In this document: one piece after another, positions 29,247 through 38,408 of the stretch | How the letters are laid out: each line of letters begins with the position of its first letter | How positions within the stretch are numbered: the first letter of the stretch is position 1 | From: an uncultured Burkholderiales bacterium | GTDB lineage: Bacteria; Pseudomonadota; Gammaproteobacteria; Burkholderiales; Thiobacillaceae | Length of the DNA stretch: 64,000 nt | Direction of reading: 5' to 3' | Assembly: GCA_938038385.1 (NCBI GenBank) | Contig: CALHRD010000022.1 | Location: 1 to 64,000 of the forward strand | The notes under the pieces: model-generated | Told to the model about the DNA's origin: nothing | Seen by the model: the letters and a program-made list of their open reading frames with translations, nothing else | Database searches by the model: none | Position numbers and translations under genes: made by a program

Positions 29247-29795
29247 ATGGTAATGGTCAATGGAATCGAATTCGACAGTGAAAAGCTCTCCCGTCCCGGT
29301 ATTGGGCTTATTGTGCTACTACTGGAGGAGGCCGAGCGACGAGGGCAGGATGTAAAGTCCCTGGCTTTGACGCTGAACGTTACGTACGGCTACGTCATGC
29401 AGCTCGTTAATGGAATGCGGCAGGTTCCTCTTGTAACGCGCGAGTTTTTGTGCGCATGTGCTGAGTATCTCGATGCGCCGGTGATTGCTGTCATGGTCGC
29501 AGCGGGCTTCATCACCTCGCGTGACCTGGTGAAGCCGGGGCAAGCGCCCACGCGTATCCGGGAGGCGATAGCCGAAATTCGCCAGGACCCTGCGTTCGGT
29601 CCGTGGCTGCCAGGCAACGTTGAAGCTACGGATGACGACACGAAAGCCTTTTTGGCCCTGTGCTACCAGAAGGCAACCGGTCGGCAAGTACTTACGGACG
29701 ACAGTGCGATGGACCTAATGGCTGAGCTGGATGTGGCCTTGGGACTTGCACGAGCTGCGTCGCAGCGTGAAGAGCAGGAAAACGAACGGGTTTAA
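29247..29795 (+). CDS. HTH DNA-binding protein of unknown role
   Basis: A 182-residue protein. The ATG at 29247 is chosen because GGAG lies 6 nt before it; an in-frame ATG at 29235 is possible. Residues 20-75 look like a Cro/CI-type HTH (VKSLALTLNVTYGYVMQLVNGMRQVPLVTREFLCACAEYLD). The remainder is helical with an acidic C-terminus. A rho-independent terminator follows at 29815. It lies between the non-coding region and the BREX operon, so it may control replication or the island; a role in BREX control is only possible. Confidence 0.65.
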   Translation: MVMVNGIEFDSEKLSRPGIGLIVLLLEEAERRGQDVKSLALTLNVTYGYVMQLVNGMRQVPLVTREFLCACAEYLDAPVIAVMVAAGFITSRDLVKPGQAPTRIREAIAEIRQDPAFGPWLPGNVEATDDDTKAFLALCYQKATGRQVLTDDSAMDLMAELDVALGLARAASQREEQENERV

Positions 29796-29814
29796 GTCCG
29801 ACGCAGATGATTTT

Positions 29815-29842
29815 AGACCTCCCTTCGGGGAGGTCTTGTTTT
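29815..29842 (+). terminator. rho-independent terminator
   Basis: AGACCTCCC-TTCG-GGGAGGTCT followed by TGTTTT. A nine-base-pair GC-rich stem with a stable UUCG tetraloop ends 20 nt after the stop codon of the 29247 HTH gene. Confidence 0.85.
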
Positions 29843-30149
29843 GGTATGCAGGCGGTAAGATGATAAATACGAGTGATAGGGGAGCGCTGAATAAGTCCTA
29901 TCTCGTCGTTCTGGCAAGGGCCTGAGTCCAGGGAATTCAGTGGGATGTGAAGGCGCAAGAGTTGTGGCGGCAATTTAATCAGTGGTGCCACAGAAATACG
30001 ATGTTTGCTTGGCACTTCAGAATATGAATTCATCGCTTATTGCAGCCGACTTGTCCGACGACGCCGTGTGAATTGTTCCACCGTGCAAGACGCCCCCTCG
30101 ACACACGGAACAGTAAAGTCGGTGGTAGATTTGCTCGCGGGCAGAGCCT
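29843..30149. other. 307-nt stretch without a supported gene
   Basis: Short overlapping open frames occur on both strands, but none has a good ribosome binding site or recognisable domain. I see no repeat or RNA gene. Confidence 0.4.
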
Positions 30150-30356
30150 TCATAACTCGCGAGATACGCGGTTTTCGCGCAGATGCGCGAGGAGGTCCTC
30201 CACATTAGCCAGTGACTCGTCGAGTTGGCGCCTGGTGATGCGTGTCATGCGTGACAGTTTTTTTGTAAGGCGCGTCAACTCGCGCAACTCCTCAGGCGTG
30301 GCCAGGCGGCCTACCTTGCGTGGGCTCTTTATGTGATGGAAGGGTCTGAGTCGCAT
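30150..30356 (-). CDS. small basic helical protein, unknown
   Basis: A 68-residue Arg/Lys/Leu-rich protein (MRLRPFHHIKSPRKVGRLATP then a heptad-like helix LRELTRLTKKLSRMTRITRRQLDESLANVEDLLAHL). GAGGT lies 4 nt before the ATG. It sits 149 nt downstream of brxL on the same strand and could be the tail of the BREX transcript. No family is recognised; a small coiled-coil or nucleic-acid-binding protein is possible. Confidence 0.4.
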   Translation of the reverse strand: MRLRPFHHIKSPRKVGRLATPEELRELTRLTKKLSRMTRITRRQLDESLANVEDLLAHLRENRVSREL

Positions 30357-30505
30357 TGTGACCTCAGATTAGCACAGTAAGCGACGGAGCCGAGCGACGA
30401 GCGAAAGCAGGTCATTGTCACAGCGAGATTCATGGTGAGGGTCGGCAGTAGATGGGAGGTGGGTTCGTGCCTGCACTGCATAACCACACACATTTGAGAA
30501 TCTCT

Positions 30506-32551
30506 TCACTCCACTAAGGCCTTCAGGAGCGCATCCCTGGCGTCCTGATAGAACTGGATGTCCACTTTGGTTGCCATGTCGTCGGACAGGTCATACAACT
30601 GGCGGCGGCAGCCTACGGGTACCAGCAGGGCCTGGGCACCCTTTTCCACCGCGATTTCGGCGATGGTCACCGCATTGTGGATGGGTTCGATGGAGCCCCC
30701 CAGGTTGATTTCGCCAACCACGATGAGGCCGCCGCGCACGGACTTGCGCAATAGCGCCCCGCACAGCGCAATCAGGGAAGCCACTCCCAACTTCGCTCCG
30801 GTCTTCGAGGCATCAAAAGTGCGCAGCTGGATGCTGAACTCGTGCGCCCTTGGGTCACGGTCGCCGACGAGCTGGGCCGCCCTCGCGTATAGATTCTGCT
30901 CGGCGAACCGCACGGATTCCTGAAACGCCGGTGGTGTAGGCTTGTTGAGGATGCGTACGCCCGAGCCAGGTCCCTCGTTCACCTCGATGCGATACAGACC
31001 CGGATGGTCTTCCGCGCCGCCCGGGCTAATCGCCCACACCTGGCCAGGTTCCAGGGGGTCGCTGCCGATGCTGTTCTCGCTTTGCAGTTCGGGGGTAACG
31101 ACGAACTTCTCCACCCCATCCTCGGCCATGGTGTAGCTGAAATGGGTGTTGCGGAATTCCGCCGCACCGATGCGTTTCTGCTGTTCCTTGACCCGTCGAC
31201 GCACCTCCATCGCCAGCCGCACGGCCCACTCCAAGTCGGCATCGGGTACCTCGGCATTGGCGTCGGGATGAAGGAGCTTCAGCAGTCCGCTAACGGTCTT
31301 ATTGACCGCATTGATGTCGCGGCCGCTGAGCGCCCCGCCATAGAAGACCCGGTTCTGCAGCACGCCCACCCGGCTTTGGTTGCGCAGTTGCGTGAAACAC
31401 TCGGACAGGAAGTCGCTGACCAAGCCGAAGTGCTCGGTGAACAGCGCGGGATTGAGCTTGGGCACATCCCACCCCGGCAGATAGGCGTGGATGCGGTCCA
31501 TGAAGGCCGTGTCGTTGCGCATCTCCGGCGGAAGCGGCCCGAACAAATGGCTGATGCGCTGCTGGTGTTCCACGTCCACGTCAAAGTTGCCCACCAGGAC
31601 GATGCTGCCGTCTGCGCGGATGTTTTCCTTGCCCCGACTGAACTCGCCGGACTCCATGTAGCCCTTCATGATGTTCACGCCGTCCTTCTGGTCGAAGGAC
31701 ACTCCGGAAACCTCATCGAAGCAGACCACGTCGTACTGGCACACCAGACCCCGCTGACCGTTGGCGTTGTTGACGAACATCCGCGCCACGGTGGCCTTGC
31801 CGCCGGAGATGAGATGGGCATAGGGGGACACCTGCTGGTAGAGGTGGCTCTTGCCGGTGCCGCGTGGCCCCAGCTCCACCATGTTGTAATTCCGCTCCAC
31901 GAACGGGACCATGCGCAGAAACATGGCGTCCTTGGCGCGCTCATTGAGCAGCCCCGGCTCAAGCCCTACACTGCGGAGAATGAAGTCTTTCCACTCGTCG
32001 GTGGTAAAGCGCCTGCGGCCTTCCCCAAGCACCTGGAGCACCTCGCGTTTGGACAACTGGATAGCGCGCAGGCTATCGACGCCAAAGGGCCGTCCATGGC
32101 TTTCCTGGGCGATAGAACTGTCATAGCTCAGGGTGACCTCCGCATAGAAGCCTCCCGTCAGCATCCGCTCATGCTCCTTCACCAGCTCGGGCGCGATACG
32201 GACGTCGTTGAGCCGCAGGCTGGGCAATATGGCCACGTAGGAATCCGTCTTGGCATCTAACCGAGCGGTCACCAGGTCGATGATTTTGACGGAGCCGGTT
32301 TCCCGGGCGCGTGCCTTGAACAGCTCCTCCTCTCCGGCTCGCACGGTGCGGTCGCGGAGCTGCCGCTCTACGATGCCCAAGCCTTCCTGGATTTCATCCT
32401 CGTTCGTGGTGGCGCAGTAGCGGCCAAGCAGGAACTCGACGACATAAGTGGGCACCGGAAACTGGCGGCTGAAGGTTCGCACCAATTCCTTACGCACCAC
32501 AAAGCCTTCAAAGGCCTCTGCCGCTTTCCGGTCCAGTTCATCTAGCTGCAT
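30506..32551 (-). CDS. brxL: BREX system Lon-like AAA+ protein BrxL
   Basis: A 681-residue BrxL, the hallmark of type I BREX. An N-terminal helical DNA-binding region (1-200) precedes an AAA+ domain with Walker A GPRGTGKS (228-235) and Walker B DVVCFDEVSG, then a C-terminal Lon-protease-like fold (about 560-681; LGVASLIALCGALLRKSVRGG, GEINLGGSIEPIHNAV). The Lon catalytic Ser motif (GPSAG) is replaced by GAKLG, so peptidase activity is doubtful; BrxL is known as a DNA-binding AAA+ motor needed for defence. It is last of the BREX operon, 3 nt after pglZ. Confidence 0.96.
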   Translation of the reverse strand: MQLDELDRKAAEAFEGFVVRKELVRTFSRQFPVPTYVVEFLLGRYCATTNEDEIQEGLGIVERQLRDRTVRAGEEELFKARARETGSVKIIDLVTARLDAKTDSYVAILPSLRLNDVRIAPELVKEHERMLTGGFYAEVTLSYDSSIAQESHGRPFGVDSLRAIQLSKREVLQVLGEGRRRFTTDEWKDFILRSVGLEPGLLNERAKDAMFLRMVPFVERNYNMVELGPRGTGKSHLYQQVSPYAHLISGGKATVARMFVNNANGQRGLVCQYDVVCFDEVSGVSFDQKDGVNIMKGYMESGEFSRGKENIRADGSIVLVGNFDVDVEHQQRISHLFGPLPPEMRNDTAFMDRIHAYLPGWDVPKLNPALFTEHFGLVSDFLSECFTQLRNQSRVGVLQNRVFYGGALSGRDINAVNKTVSGLLKLLHPDANAEVPDADLEWAVRLAMEVRRRVKEQQKRIGAAEFRNTHFSYTMAEDGVEKFVVTPELQSENSIGSDPLEPGQVWAISPGGAEDHPGLYRIEVNEGPGSGVRILNKPTPPAFQESVRFAEQNLYARAAQLVGDRDPRAHEFSIQLRTFDASKTGAKLGVASLIALCGALLRKSVRGGLIVVGEINLGGSIEPIHNAVTIAEIAVEKGAQALLVPVGCRRQLYDLSDDMATKVDIQFYQDARDALLKALVE

Positions 32552-32554
32552 TCG

Positions 32555-34885
32555 TCACTCCCCAATGACCGTGGGCTGCTTGGCGAGCAGTTCACCGGAT
32601 TCGTCGTATAGCACCACGAAGGCCGCTTGCCCCTCGGCCTCGTCGTTCGAGACGACCAAGGAGACCTTTCCATCCTGCACAAGCTTGGCAGTAGTGGCCA
32701 GCGTAGAAGCGGCATCGGCTGCTTTCGCGCGGATATCCGCCCACACGCCAAAGGCATTCCCCTGCACCTCGATTCGGCAGCGCAAGCCATTCCAAACGAT
32801 GGCCTTGACCTCCACGGAAGGCTTGCTCTGCCCCGAGGACTTCGTCTTGACGTTGATAACCGGTATCAGCGACTCCTGCAGGCTCAGGCCTCCATGGGCG
32901 TACTCCGCCCCAGCGATGAAGCTGGAAATGCCGGGTGCCATTGCGATGGGAACCTCCGGTGCCCAGCCCCAGCCCAGGGCCAGGAAATCGGTCTTGGCGT
33001 TTTCCTTCAGCACGGCGCACCGTCCCCAGCGGGTGTCCGCCATGTACTTGGGCAAGTCCACCTTCGGCATGCCCCCCGGCACCAAGAGCCAGCCATGGTC
33101 CGTCACCACCCGAATGTGCCGCCAACCGGCCTCGGCCAGTTCCTGGATGCGCTCAACAATCGGCGGGAGAAGGCGCTCCATGTCCCGCGCCAGCTTGATG
33201 CCGTTCTGGTGTCCGTAGTTGTCCAAATCTCCCACCTCGGTCCAGGCCTTGCCGCTTGCATCCCCGCTGTCGCTGGAGGTCAGGTATTGCCAGCCTTCCT
33301 CGGCCAATAGGCGTCGGAAGTGATGCGTGTTGAGCGCCTTGCCTTCGCCTTTCACACCCGGCTCAAAATCGCTGTCGGACGCGCTGCCCGTTACGCGATG
33401 CGCAATGGGCGAAACCCAAGGCTTGCCAGATGCCGTCACCGAAGGCACGGAGGTCCAGGCGGCATCGAGTTGGATGTCATGCCCGGCTGCCTGAAGCAGG
33501 GCAACCAGCCGGTGCGCAACGTCGTAACGCAGGCCGTCCACGAAGACCATGCACAGTCCCGCCACATAGGCGGCCGGCTCAGGCTCCTTTAGGACCGGGC
33601 TGCCGCCAATGCCGCCTTCCAACTTGGCCTGCTCCTGCAGGCGAACCGCGCTTTCCTCAAGCCAAGGCAGATAGAGGGTACGCAAGACCGTCTCCACCGC
33701 CGCCAGGTCAGGTTTCGTGTGCACGCACCCCATTGCCGAAACGGCAGCGCTGTCGATATGCCACATTTGTTCGCGGTAACGCGCAGCCATCGCCGCGACG
33801 TTGCCAGAGAGGGGTGAGCTTGCCAGCGCGCCTAACTTCGCCAGGTGTTCCAGTGCCTGGGCCAACGGCGCCAACCCCATCTGCGCCCAGATCTGGTGCC
33901 GGCGCTCGGCATGTCGTCCTTCCAGTTCCACCAGTTTTTTCTGGGCGTCGGTCCGGGTCAATTGGGCAAAGCTGCCCAGTTCGGCACGCAGCGCGGCTTC
34001 AGCATCGTCGTTGGCCTTTGGGTAGCCCGAACAGTCGGCAAACATATCCGCTGGCAGGCTGACACGACGCAGCAAATCCAGCACGTGCGGATAGCGCGCA
34101 TAGGCCTCGGCATAGCGTTCCCACACCTGGCTCCATGCCCCTTGCCGCGCCGCAAGCCGCTCTGCTGCCGTGAGTTCGCCGTCCTTCTCAGGATGCAATC
34201 CCAGGTCCTGACGGCAGCGCCCGACAAAAGCCGCCCAACGCCCCTCACCCCAGCTGGTCCGAGTGGCGTTCGGGTCGTTCATCCATGTCAGCACGTCGCG
34301 CACGGGGTCGGCCACCAGGAGGTGGTCGAAGTCGGCAGCCTTCAGGTGCTTGCCGGCGAGCTGTTCGATGGGGGTATCCATCAGGGCATCCAGCGCCCTC
34401 AACATGGCCTCCTGGCTTGCCTTGTCTTGACCGACTTCCAGGCCCAACCCGCCTTTTTTCGAACTTAGGAAGGCATTGACCGTCCAGTCCTTGGCATTCA
34501 CCTGGGTCCAGAACACGCCGCGATACTGCAGTTCGGCTATGGGCTGAAGATGACGCGGGCAACTCTCGATGGCGCGCAGGTCGGCTCTACTCACGCCGGG
34601 CAGATACAGAACAGGAATCCCTTCGCCCAATGCCACTTCTGGCAGCTTCCCGGCCAATGCGCACTTGAGCCAAATCGCTGGCCCCTGCAGTGCAGCGAGG
34701 TCGTACTCGCCCAGGCTGAGTATGGGCATGCCAGCTGCCCTCAAGCGGCTGACAACCGAAGTCCACTGACGCTCGGCATCCGTCCACAGGATGGCCACAG
34801 GCCCGTCCTGCACGCTCTTGTTGAACTTGGCTGCGTCGGCTAGCGCCACTTGCAGCGCATTGAAGAGGCTTGGCTTTGCGCTCAC
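32555..34885 (-). CDS. pglZ: BREX phosphatase-like protein PglZ
   Basis: A 776-residue PglZ of the alkaline-phosphatase superfamily, essential for BREX methylation and exclusion. Metal-site segments are seen at VFVDGLRYD (Asp450), SVPSVTASG (Thr) and VVTDHGWLLV (Asp-His). The C-terminus is a beta domain (about 680-776). GTG at 34885 is chosen: it overlaps the stop of the DUF262 gene (GTGA) with GGGAG just upstream, indicating translational coupling. A longer frame opens at 34957 but would run far into the neighbour. The sequence looks closest to the type B PglZ of type I BREX; the subtype is uncertain. Confidence 0.92.
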   Translation of the reverse strand: MSAKPSLFNALQVALADAAKFNKSVQDGPVAILWTDAERQWTSVVSRLRAAGMPILSLGEYDLAALQGPAIWLKCALAGKLPEVALGEGIPVLYLPGVSRADLRAIESCPRHLQPIAELQYRGVFWTQVNAKDWTVNAFLSSKKGGLGLEVGQDKASQEAMLRALDALMDTPIEQLAGKHLKAADFDHLLVADPVRDVLTWMNDPNATRTSWGEGRWAAFVGRCRQDLGLHPEKDGELTAAERLAARQGAWSQVWERYAEAYARYPHVLDLLRRVSLPADMFADCSGYPKANDDAEAALRAELGSFAQLTRTDAQKKLVELEGRHAERRHQIWAQMGLAPLAQALEHLAKLGALASSPLSGNVAAMAARYREQMWHIDSAAVSAMGCVHTKPDLAAVETVLRTLYLPWLEESAVRLQEQAKLEGGIGGSPVLKEPEPAAYVAGLCMVFVDGLRYDVAHRLVALLQAAGHDIQLDAAWTSVPSVTASGKPWVSPIAHRVTGSASDSDFEPGVKGEGKALNTHHFRRLLAEEGWQYLTSSDSGDASGKAWTEVGDLDNYGHQNGIKLARDMERLLPPIVERIQELAEAGWRHIRVVTDHGWLLVPGGMPKVDLPKYMADTRWGRCAVLKENAKTDFLALGWGWAPEVPIAMAPGISSFIAGAEYAHGGLSLQESLIPVINVKTKSSGQSKPSVEVKAIVWNGLRCRIEVQGNAFGVWADIRAKAADAASTLATTAKLVQDGKVSLVVSNDEAEGQAAFVVLYDESGELLAKQPTVIGE

Positions 34886-36567
34886 GCCAGCTCCCATTTT
34901 TCTGTAAGCAGACCTAGCAAATCTGCCTGCCGCTTCTGGACGATGGCCGGCGTCCATTCCCGGGTGTTGAGCACCTGGGTGGTTAGAACGTAAGACGAAA
35001 CCCCGCTGCGCCCGACAAAGTACGCCTTCTTCTTGGCCTCGAAATCATAGTTCTGTGCAGCTGAATTGCGACGCTGATTCAGGGGCACCAAGTTCGCAAG
35101 ACGGTGAACCCAGTTCAACCGCTCATCTGCCGAAGGCCACCATGCCGCCCACTGTGACCCCTCGGCAACCGTCTGCGGCAACACATGCTCAATAGTTAGC
35201 AGCATTGGGTCGTAACTGGCCGCGCCATCGGACAGGAAGGAGTCCAAACGCAGCATCAGGTAGTTCCGACGGCGCGCGGTCATGAGGTAAACATTCCCAT
35301 CGAGCGCGCGCCGCATGGCATCCTTCTCGTCTGGGCTCAGGTCGACCTCGACTACCGGCGATGCCATCGAATGCGGCGCTTCAAGCGCTCGCAAAACCGA
35401 TGCGTAGCGTTCAATCCGCGAGTTCACGTCATAGGCGCAGACATGCATGACTGCCGCCAGGCGCTCCAGCTTGCGGAGAAACCAAAGAACGTAAGCCGCA
35501 TCCGAAGCCTTGTCGGCCAGAAATTTCATGGCGGAAGGCAGCCAATCCGAGTTGTCGATGCGGTTGAGCCAATGCAGCAGCGCATTCACCTCGGCGGCAT
35601 TGGACGTCGATGCATATTGGCACTGCTTGGCGATGAGGTAGGCGTCCGTGTAGGGCTGGACCACTTTGGTGACCAGGTCTTCTGCGGAAGATGCCTTGGC
35701 GATGACCTTTTCGCGGAACTCCTCCAGCAAGGCACGCCGCGCTTTCTCCTTCGCGTAAATCATGCGGATGTGGCCGAAGACCTCAGCGAATCCGTCCCGA
35801 CCCGTCTCGACTTCCAACTCTTCCCAAGCTTCCGTGTACTCATCCTGCTTGGCGGGGGCGATGCTGCCGATGATGTCTGACTTGATGATGTCGGTCGGCA
35901 GCAGGTCCAAGCCGCGGCTGTTCAGCACAGAGAAGACCCGGAAAGCTGACTGCTGGCTGGGCGTGGAAACGGCCACCAGAAAACAGCGCTGCACCAGAAA
36001 CGAACCGAACTCGACCAAGCGTGGGATGTCATCTGCAAAGTGCATGTCGATTCGCTGCATGAAGAGTTCCGCATTGCGCCGTATGTTTCGCTGCGACTCG
36101 TTGTCCAACTGGGCGGGGTCAAGAGCCACCAACTCCTCGAGCCGGAGCCCCTGCACGTAGTCCGAAAAGAACTGTCGGTCCCGTTCGCGCAATGCGAGAC
36201 GAGGCTTGGGCTTAAGGCCTTGGGAAGCACGCCCAGGCTCTCGGATATAGCTCTCGAAGTCAGCCCGCAAATCACCGTCGAAGCGTGAGGTAATGGCCGC
36301 AAGCAGAATGGTCAGCGTGGTCAGCCGTTGCTGGCCGTCAATGACCTCGGCGTTCGGATGACCCTCGTCCTTGATAAGGACGATGCTGCCCAGGAAGTAG
36401 GTATCGTCCTTCTCCTTCAGGAAGAAGTCATACAGGTCGGAGAACAACTCGCCCGCCTGCACCTCGGTCCAAGCGTAGGGCCGCTGATACGACGGGATGG
36501 AGTAGTCAAAGTCCGAGCTGAAAATCTTCGCGAGAGGATATTCGGCGCCGCTGATTTTCTTGGTCAT
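34882..36567 (-). CDS. DUF262-DUF1524 GmrSD/BrxU-like restriction nuclease
   Basis: A 561-residue single-chain GmrSD-type enzyme. The N-terminal DUF262 (ParB/Srx-like NTPase) carries IPSYQRPYAW and the signature IDGQQRLTTL (residues 76-85). The C-terminal DUF1524 has an HNH-type nuclease core, TIEHVLPQ, then LANLVPLNQRRNSAAQN. Such type IV enzymes cut modified phage DNA; BrxU, a homologue, accompanies BREX in other bacteria and covers phages that evade BREX by modification. The ATG at 36567 is chosen by homology over an upstream frame extension. It is embedded between hsp70 (11-nt gap) and pglZ (4-nt overlap). Confidence 0.85.
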   Translation of the reverse strand: MTKKISGAEYPLAKIFSSDFDYSIPSYQRPYAWTEVQAGELFSDLYDFFLKEKDDTYFLGSIVLIKDEGHPNAEVIDGQQRLTTLTILLAAITSRFDGDLRADFESYIREPGRASQGLKPKPRLALRERDRQFFSDYVQGLRLEELVALDPAQLDNESQRNIRRNAELFMQRIDMHFADDIPRLVEFGSFLVQRCFLVAVSTPSQQSAFRVFSVLNSRGLDLLPTDIIKSDIIGSIAPAKQDEYTEAWEELEVETGRDGFAEVFGHIRMIYAKEKARRALLEEFREKVIAKASSAEDLVTKVVQPYTDAYLIAKQCQYASTSNAAEVNALLHWLNRIDNSDWLPSAMKFLADKASDAAYVLWFLRKLERLAAVMHVCAYDVNSRIERYASVLRALEAPHSMASPVVEVDLSPDEKDAMRRALDGNVYLMTARRRNYLMLRLDSFLSDGAASYDPMLLTIEHVLPQTVAEGSQWAAWWPSADERLNWVHRLANLVPLNQRRNSAAQNYDFEAKKKAYFVGRSGVSSYVLTTQVLNTREWTPAIVQKRQADLLGLLTEKWELA

Positions 36568-36578
36568 TTTGTTTGCGC

Positions 36579-38408
36579 TTACGAAACCCCATGACCTGCA
36601 TTGGCACCCACTTTTGGCAACCCGTTGGGGAAGGTGGCACATCGGCATAAAGGATCATTAGATGGACGGCCACAGAGGGAGCAGGGTTCGTAGTAAAGCT
36701 TTTCCTCCACTTGCAACTGAGGCGGGTAATGCCTTACGTCAAAATACGCCCGATTGAACCGATACAAGACTTCGCCAGGCACCAGCCACAAGTCCTCATC
36801 TGCGGCAATGTTGGAGCGCATGGCCAAACTACCTGGCTCATGCGACGCTTTCGATTCAGCCGTGTCATCAAATGATTCCTCACCCAGCCAACCGCGTTCC
36901 CCTGTCGGCAGGGCGAGGGCGAATTCAAGGTCATGGATTTCTGCTTCTGCAATGCCGCGTTGATTCAATGAACGAGCCGTCGCCTTCAAAATAAGATTTT
37001 CATCCACTGACACGTCCAAGCTCAGACGTTCACGGAAAGGTGCTGCCTTTTTATCCACAGGAACAATCAGGTTGGCCAAGTGGCGGCGCGTGTCATTTGG
37101 CAGAATTTTTGGGCCAGGCCTTCTCGGGGCCATTAACTGAAACTTCCCATAACCGTCAGTGGGATCGACACAGTACAGACTGAAGTTTTCGCTACGCGTC
37201 TCGTTCTCTTGTGGCATCTCCAGGCCGGCCGTCAGCAAGGGCATGTAAGAATTACGCGCAAGCGCCAGCTCCACATTCTTGGCGAGATGCAGCCGCGCAT
37301 CGTCATTTGCCACCCACGCTGCCCCCTCCGAAATCAGCGACGCCGTGCGATCGGATATATGCACCCGTTGCGGACCAAAAAGCTGGTGAAGGCGCGATCT
37401 GATGATTGGCATATTCGCCATCCCGCCGGTTGCCAAACACAGCGCAACCGACGTCGTCGAACAACCCTGTCCTTCTAGCAGCTTCTCAATTCGCGCAATG
37501 CCCGCATCGATCAGGTGCGCCACCATGTTTTCCAGGTCGTCCCTAGAAAGCGGAAAATCCAGGTCGGGATCTTCAAGTCCATGAAAAAAGTTGGGGACAT
37601 ATACGTTCACTCGGCTGCGCCTGCTCAAGTCTATCTTCGCCCGTTCACATGCATGCATCAGACGCGGGCGTGCCTCAGGGCTTGCCATAACCTCTTCCCC
37701 CAGTGCACGGGCATCCCGAACGCGTTTTTCCACCTCGTGCTTGAGAGCGTCATCAAACAAATCCCCCCCCACCTCATCGGTACCGTCGTTGGCCACTTGG
37801 ATAAGCATGCCGTCCACCAACCGGCACAGAGTCAAATCCAGAGTGCCACCGCCCCAATCGAAGACCAATATCAGTTGCCGGTCGTAACGGCGAAGGGTAG
37901 CTGCAAAGTCCTCGCTGGTTCGCAAGAATCCATACAAAGCCGCCAACGGCTCATGGACAAACTGGACGATGCTCATTCCCGCCATTCGAAAGGCATCCCT
38001 CAGAAGCGCTCGACGGTGCCCTTCCATATTCACAGGGATGGTAACCACGGCCTTATCGACTTCGAGATTTTTGACAACACGGCTGGCCAAGGCTTGCTCG
38101 CGCACATATCCCACCACGTCGGCCACAATATCGACAGGATTGCGTTCCACGCCGCCCACGAAGACACTTTCTTTGCCGAGCAGCGTCTTAGGCGAGCGCA
38201 CAACATTGCCTTGCACACCCAACCCTGCTTGCCCCAAGCGTTCGCGCGCTTCCCGCCCGACAATCGTCTGTGTTCCCTCGTAGCACACGACGGATGGAAT
38301 GGGCAGGCCCTGTTCATCGGCAAAACTGATCACACGATCCCCTTGCACGATGGAGATAAGGCTATTCGTCGTACCAAAATCGAAGCCAACGACTGCCATC
38401 TCAGTCAT
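36579..38408 (-). CDS. divergent Hsp70-family ATPase with C-terminal cysteine cluster
   Basis: A 609-residue Hsp70-like protein, not housekeeping DnaK. Nucleotide-binding motifs are kept: phosphate-1 VVGFDFGTTNSLISI, phosphate-2 LVFDWGGGTLDLTL, adenosine LCLATGGMANMPIIRSRL and the EPLAALYGF helix. After about residue 380 comes a beta-rich region that may be a reduced substrate domain (LSLDVSVDENLILKATARSL). The helical lid is lacking, and a zinc-ribbon-like cluster (Cys576, 579, 588, 590) replaces the DnaK tail. It overlaps the coiled-coil gene by 8 nt. A role in defence as an ATP-driven sensor or assembly factor is inferred from position only. Confidence 0.85.
   Translation of the reverse strand: MTEMAVVGFDFGTTNSLISIVQGDRVISFADEQGLPIPSVVCYEGTQTIVGREARERLGQAGLGVQGNVVRSPKTLLGKESVFVGGVERNPVDIVADVVGYVREQALASRVVKNLEVDKAVVTIPVNMEGHRRALLRDAFRMAGMSIVQFVHEPLAALYGFLRTSEDFAATLRRYDRQLILVFDWGGGTLDLTLCRLVDGMLIQVANDGTDEVGGDLFDDALKHEVEKRVRDARALGEEVMASPEARPRLMHACERAKIDLSRRSRVNVYVPNFFHGLEDPDLDFPLSRDDLENMVAHLIDAGIARIEKLLEGQGCSTTSVALCLATGGMANMPIIRSRLHQLFGPQRVHISDRTASLISEGAAWVANDDARLHLAKNVELALARNSYMPLLTAGLEMPQENETRSENFSLYCVDPTDGYGKFQLMAPRRPGPKILPNDTRRHLANLIVPVDKKAAPFRERLSLDVSVDENLILKATARSLNQRGIAEAEIHDLEFALALPTGERGWLGEESFDDTAESKASHEPGSLAMRSNIAADEDLWLVPGEVLYRFNRAYFDVRHYPPQLQVEEKLYYEPCSLCGRPSNDPLCRCATFPNGLPKVGANAGHGVS

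Noticed and set aside
36579-38408. Housekeeping DnaK chaperone
   Set aside because: Lacks the helical lid and normal tail, has no dnaJ or grpE neighbour and is embedded in a BREX operon.
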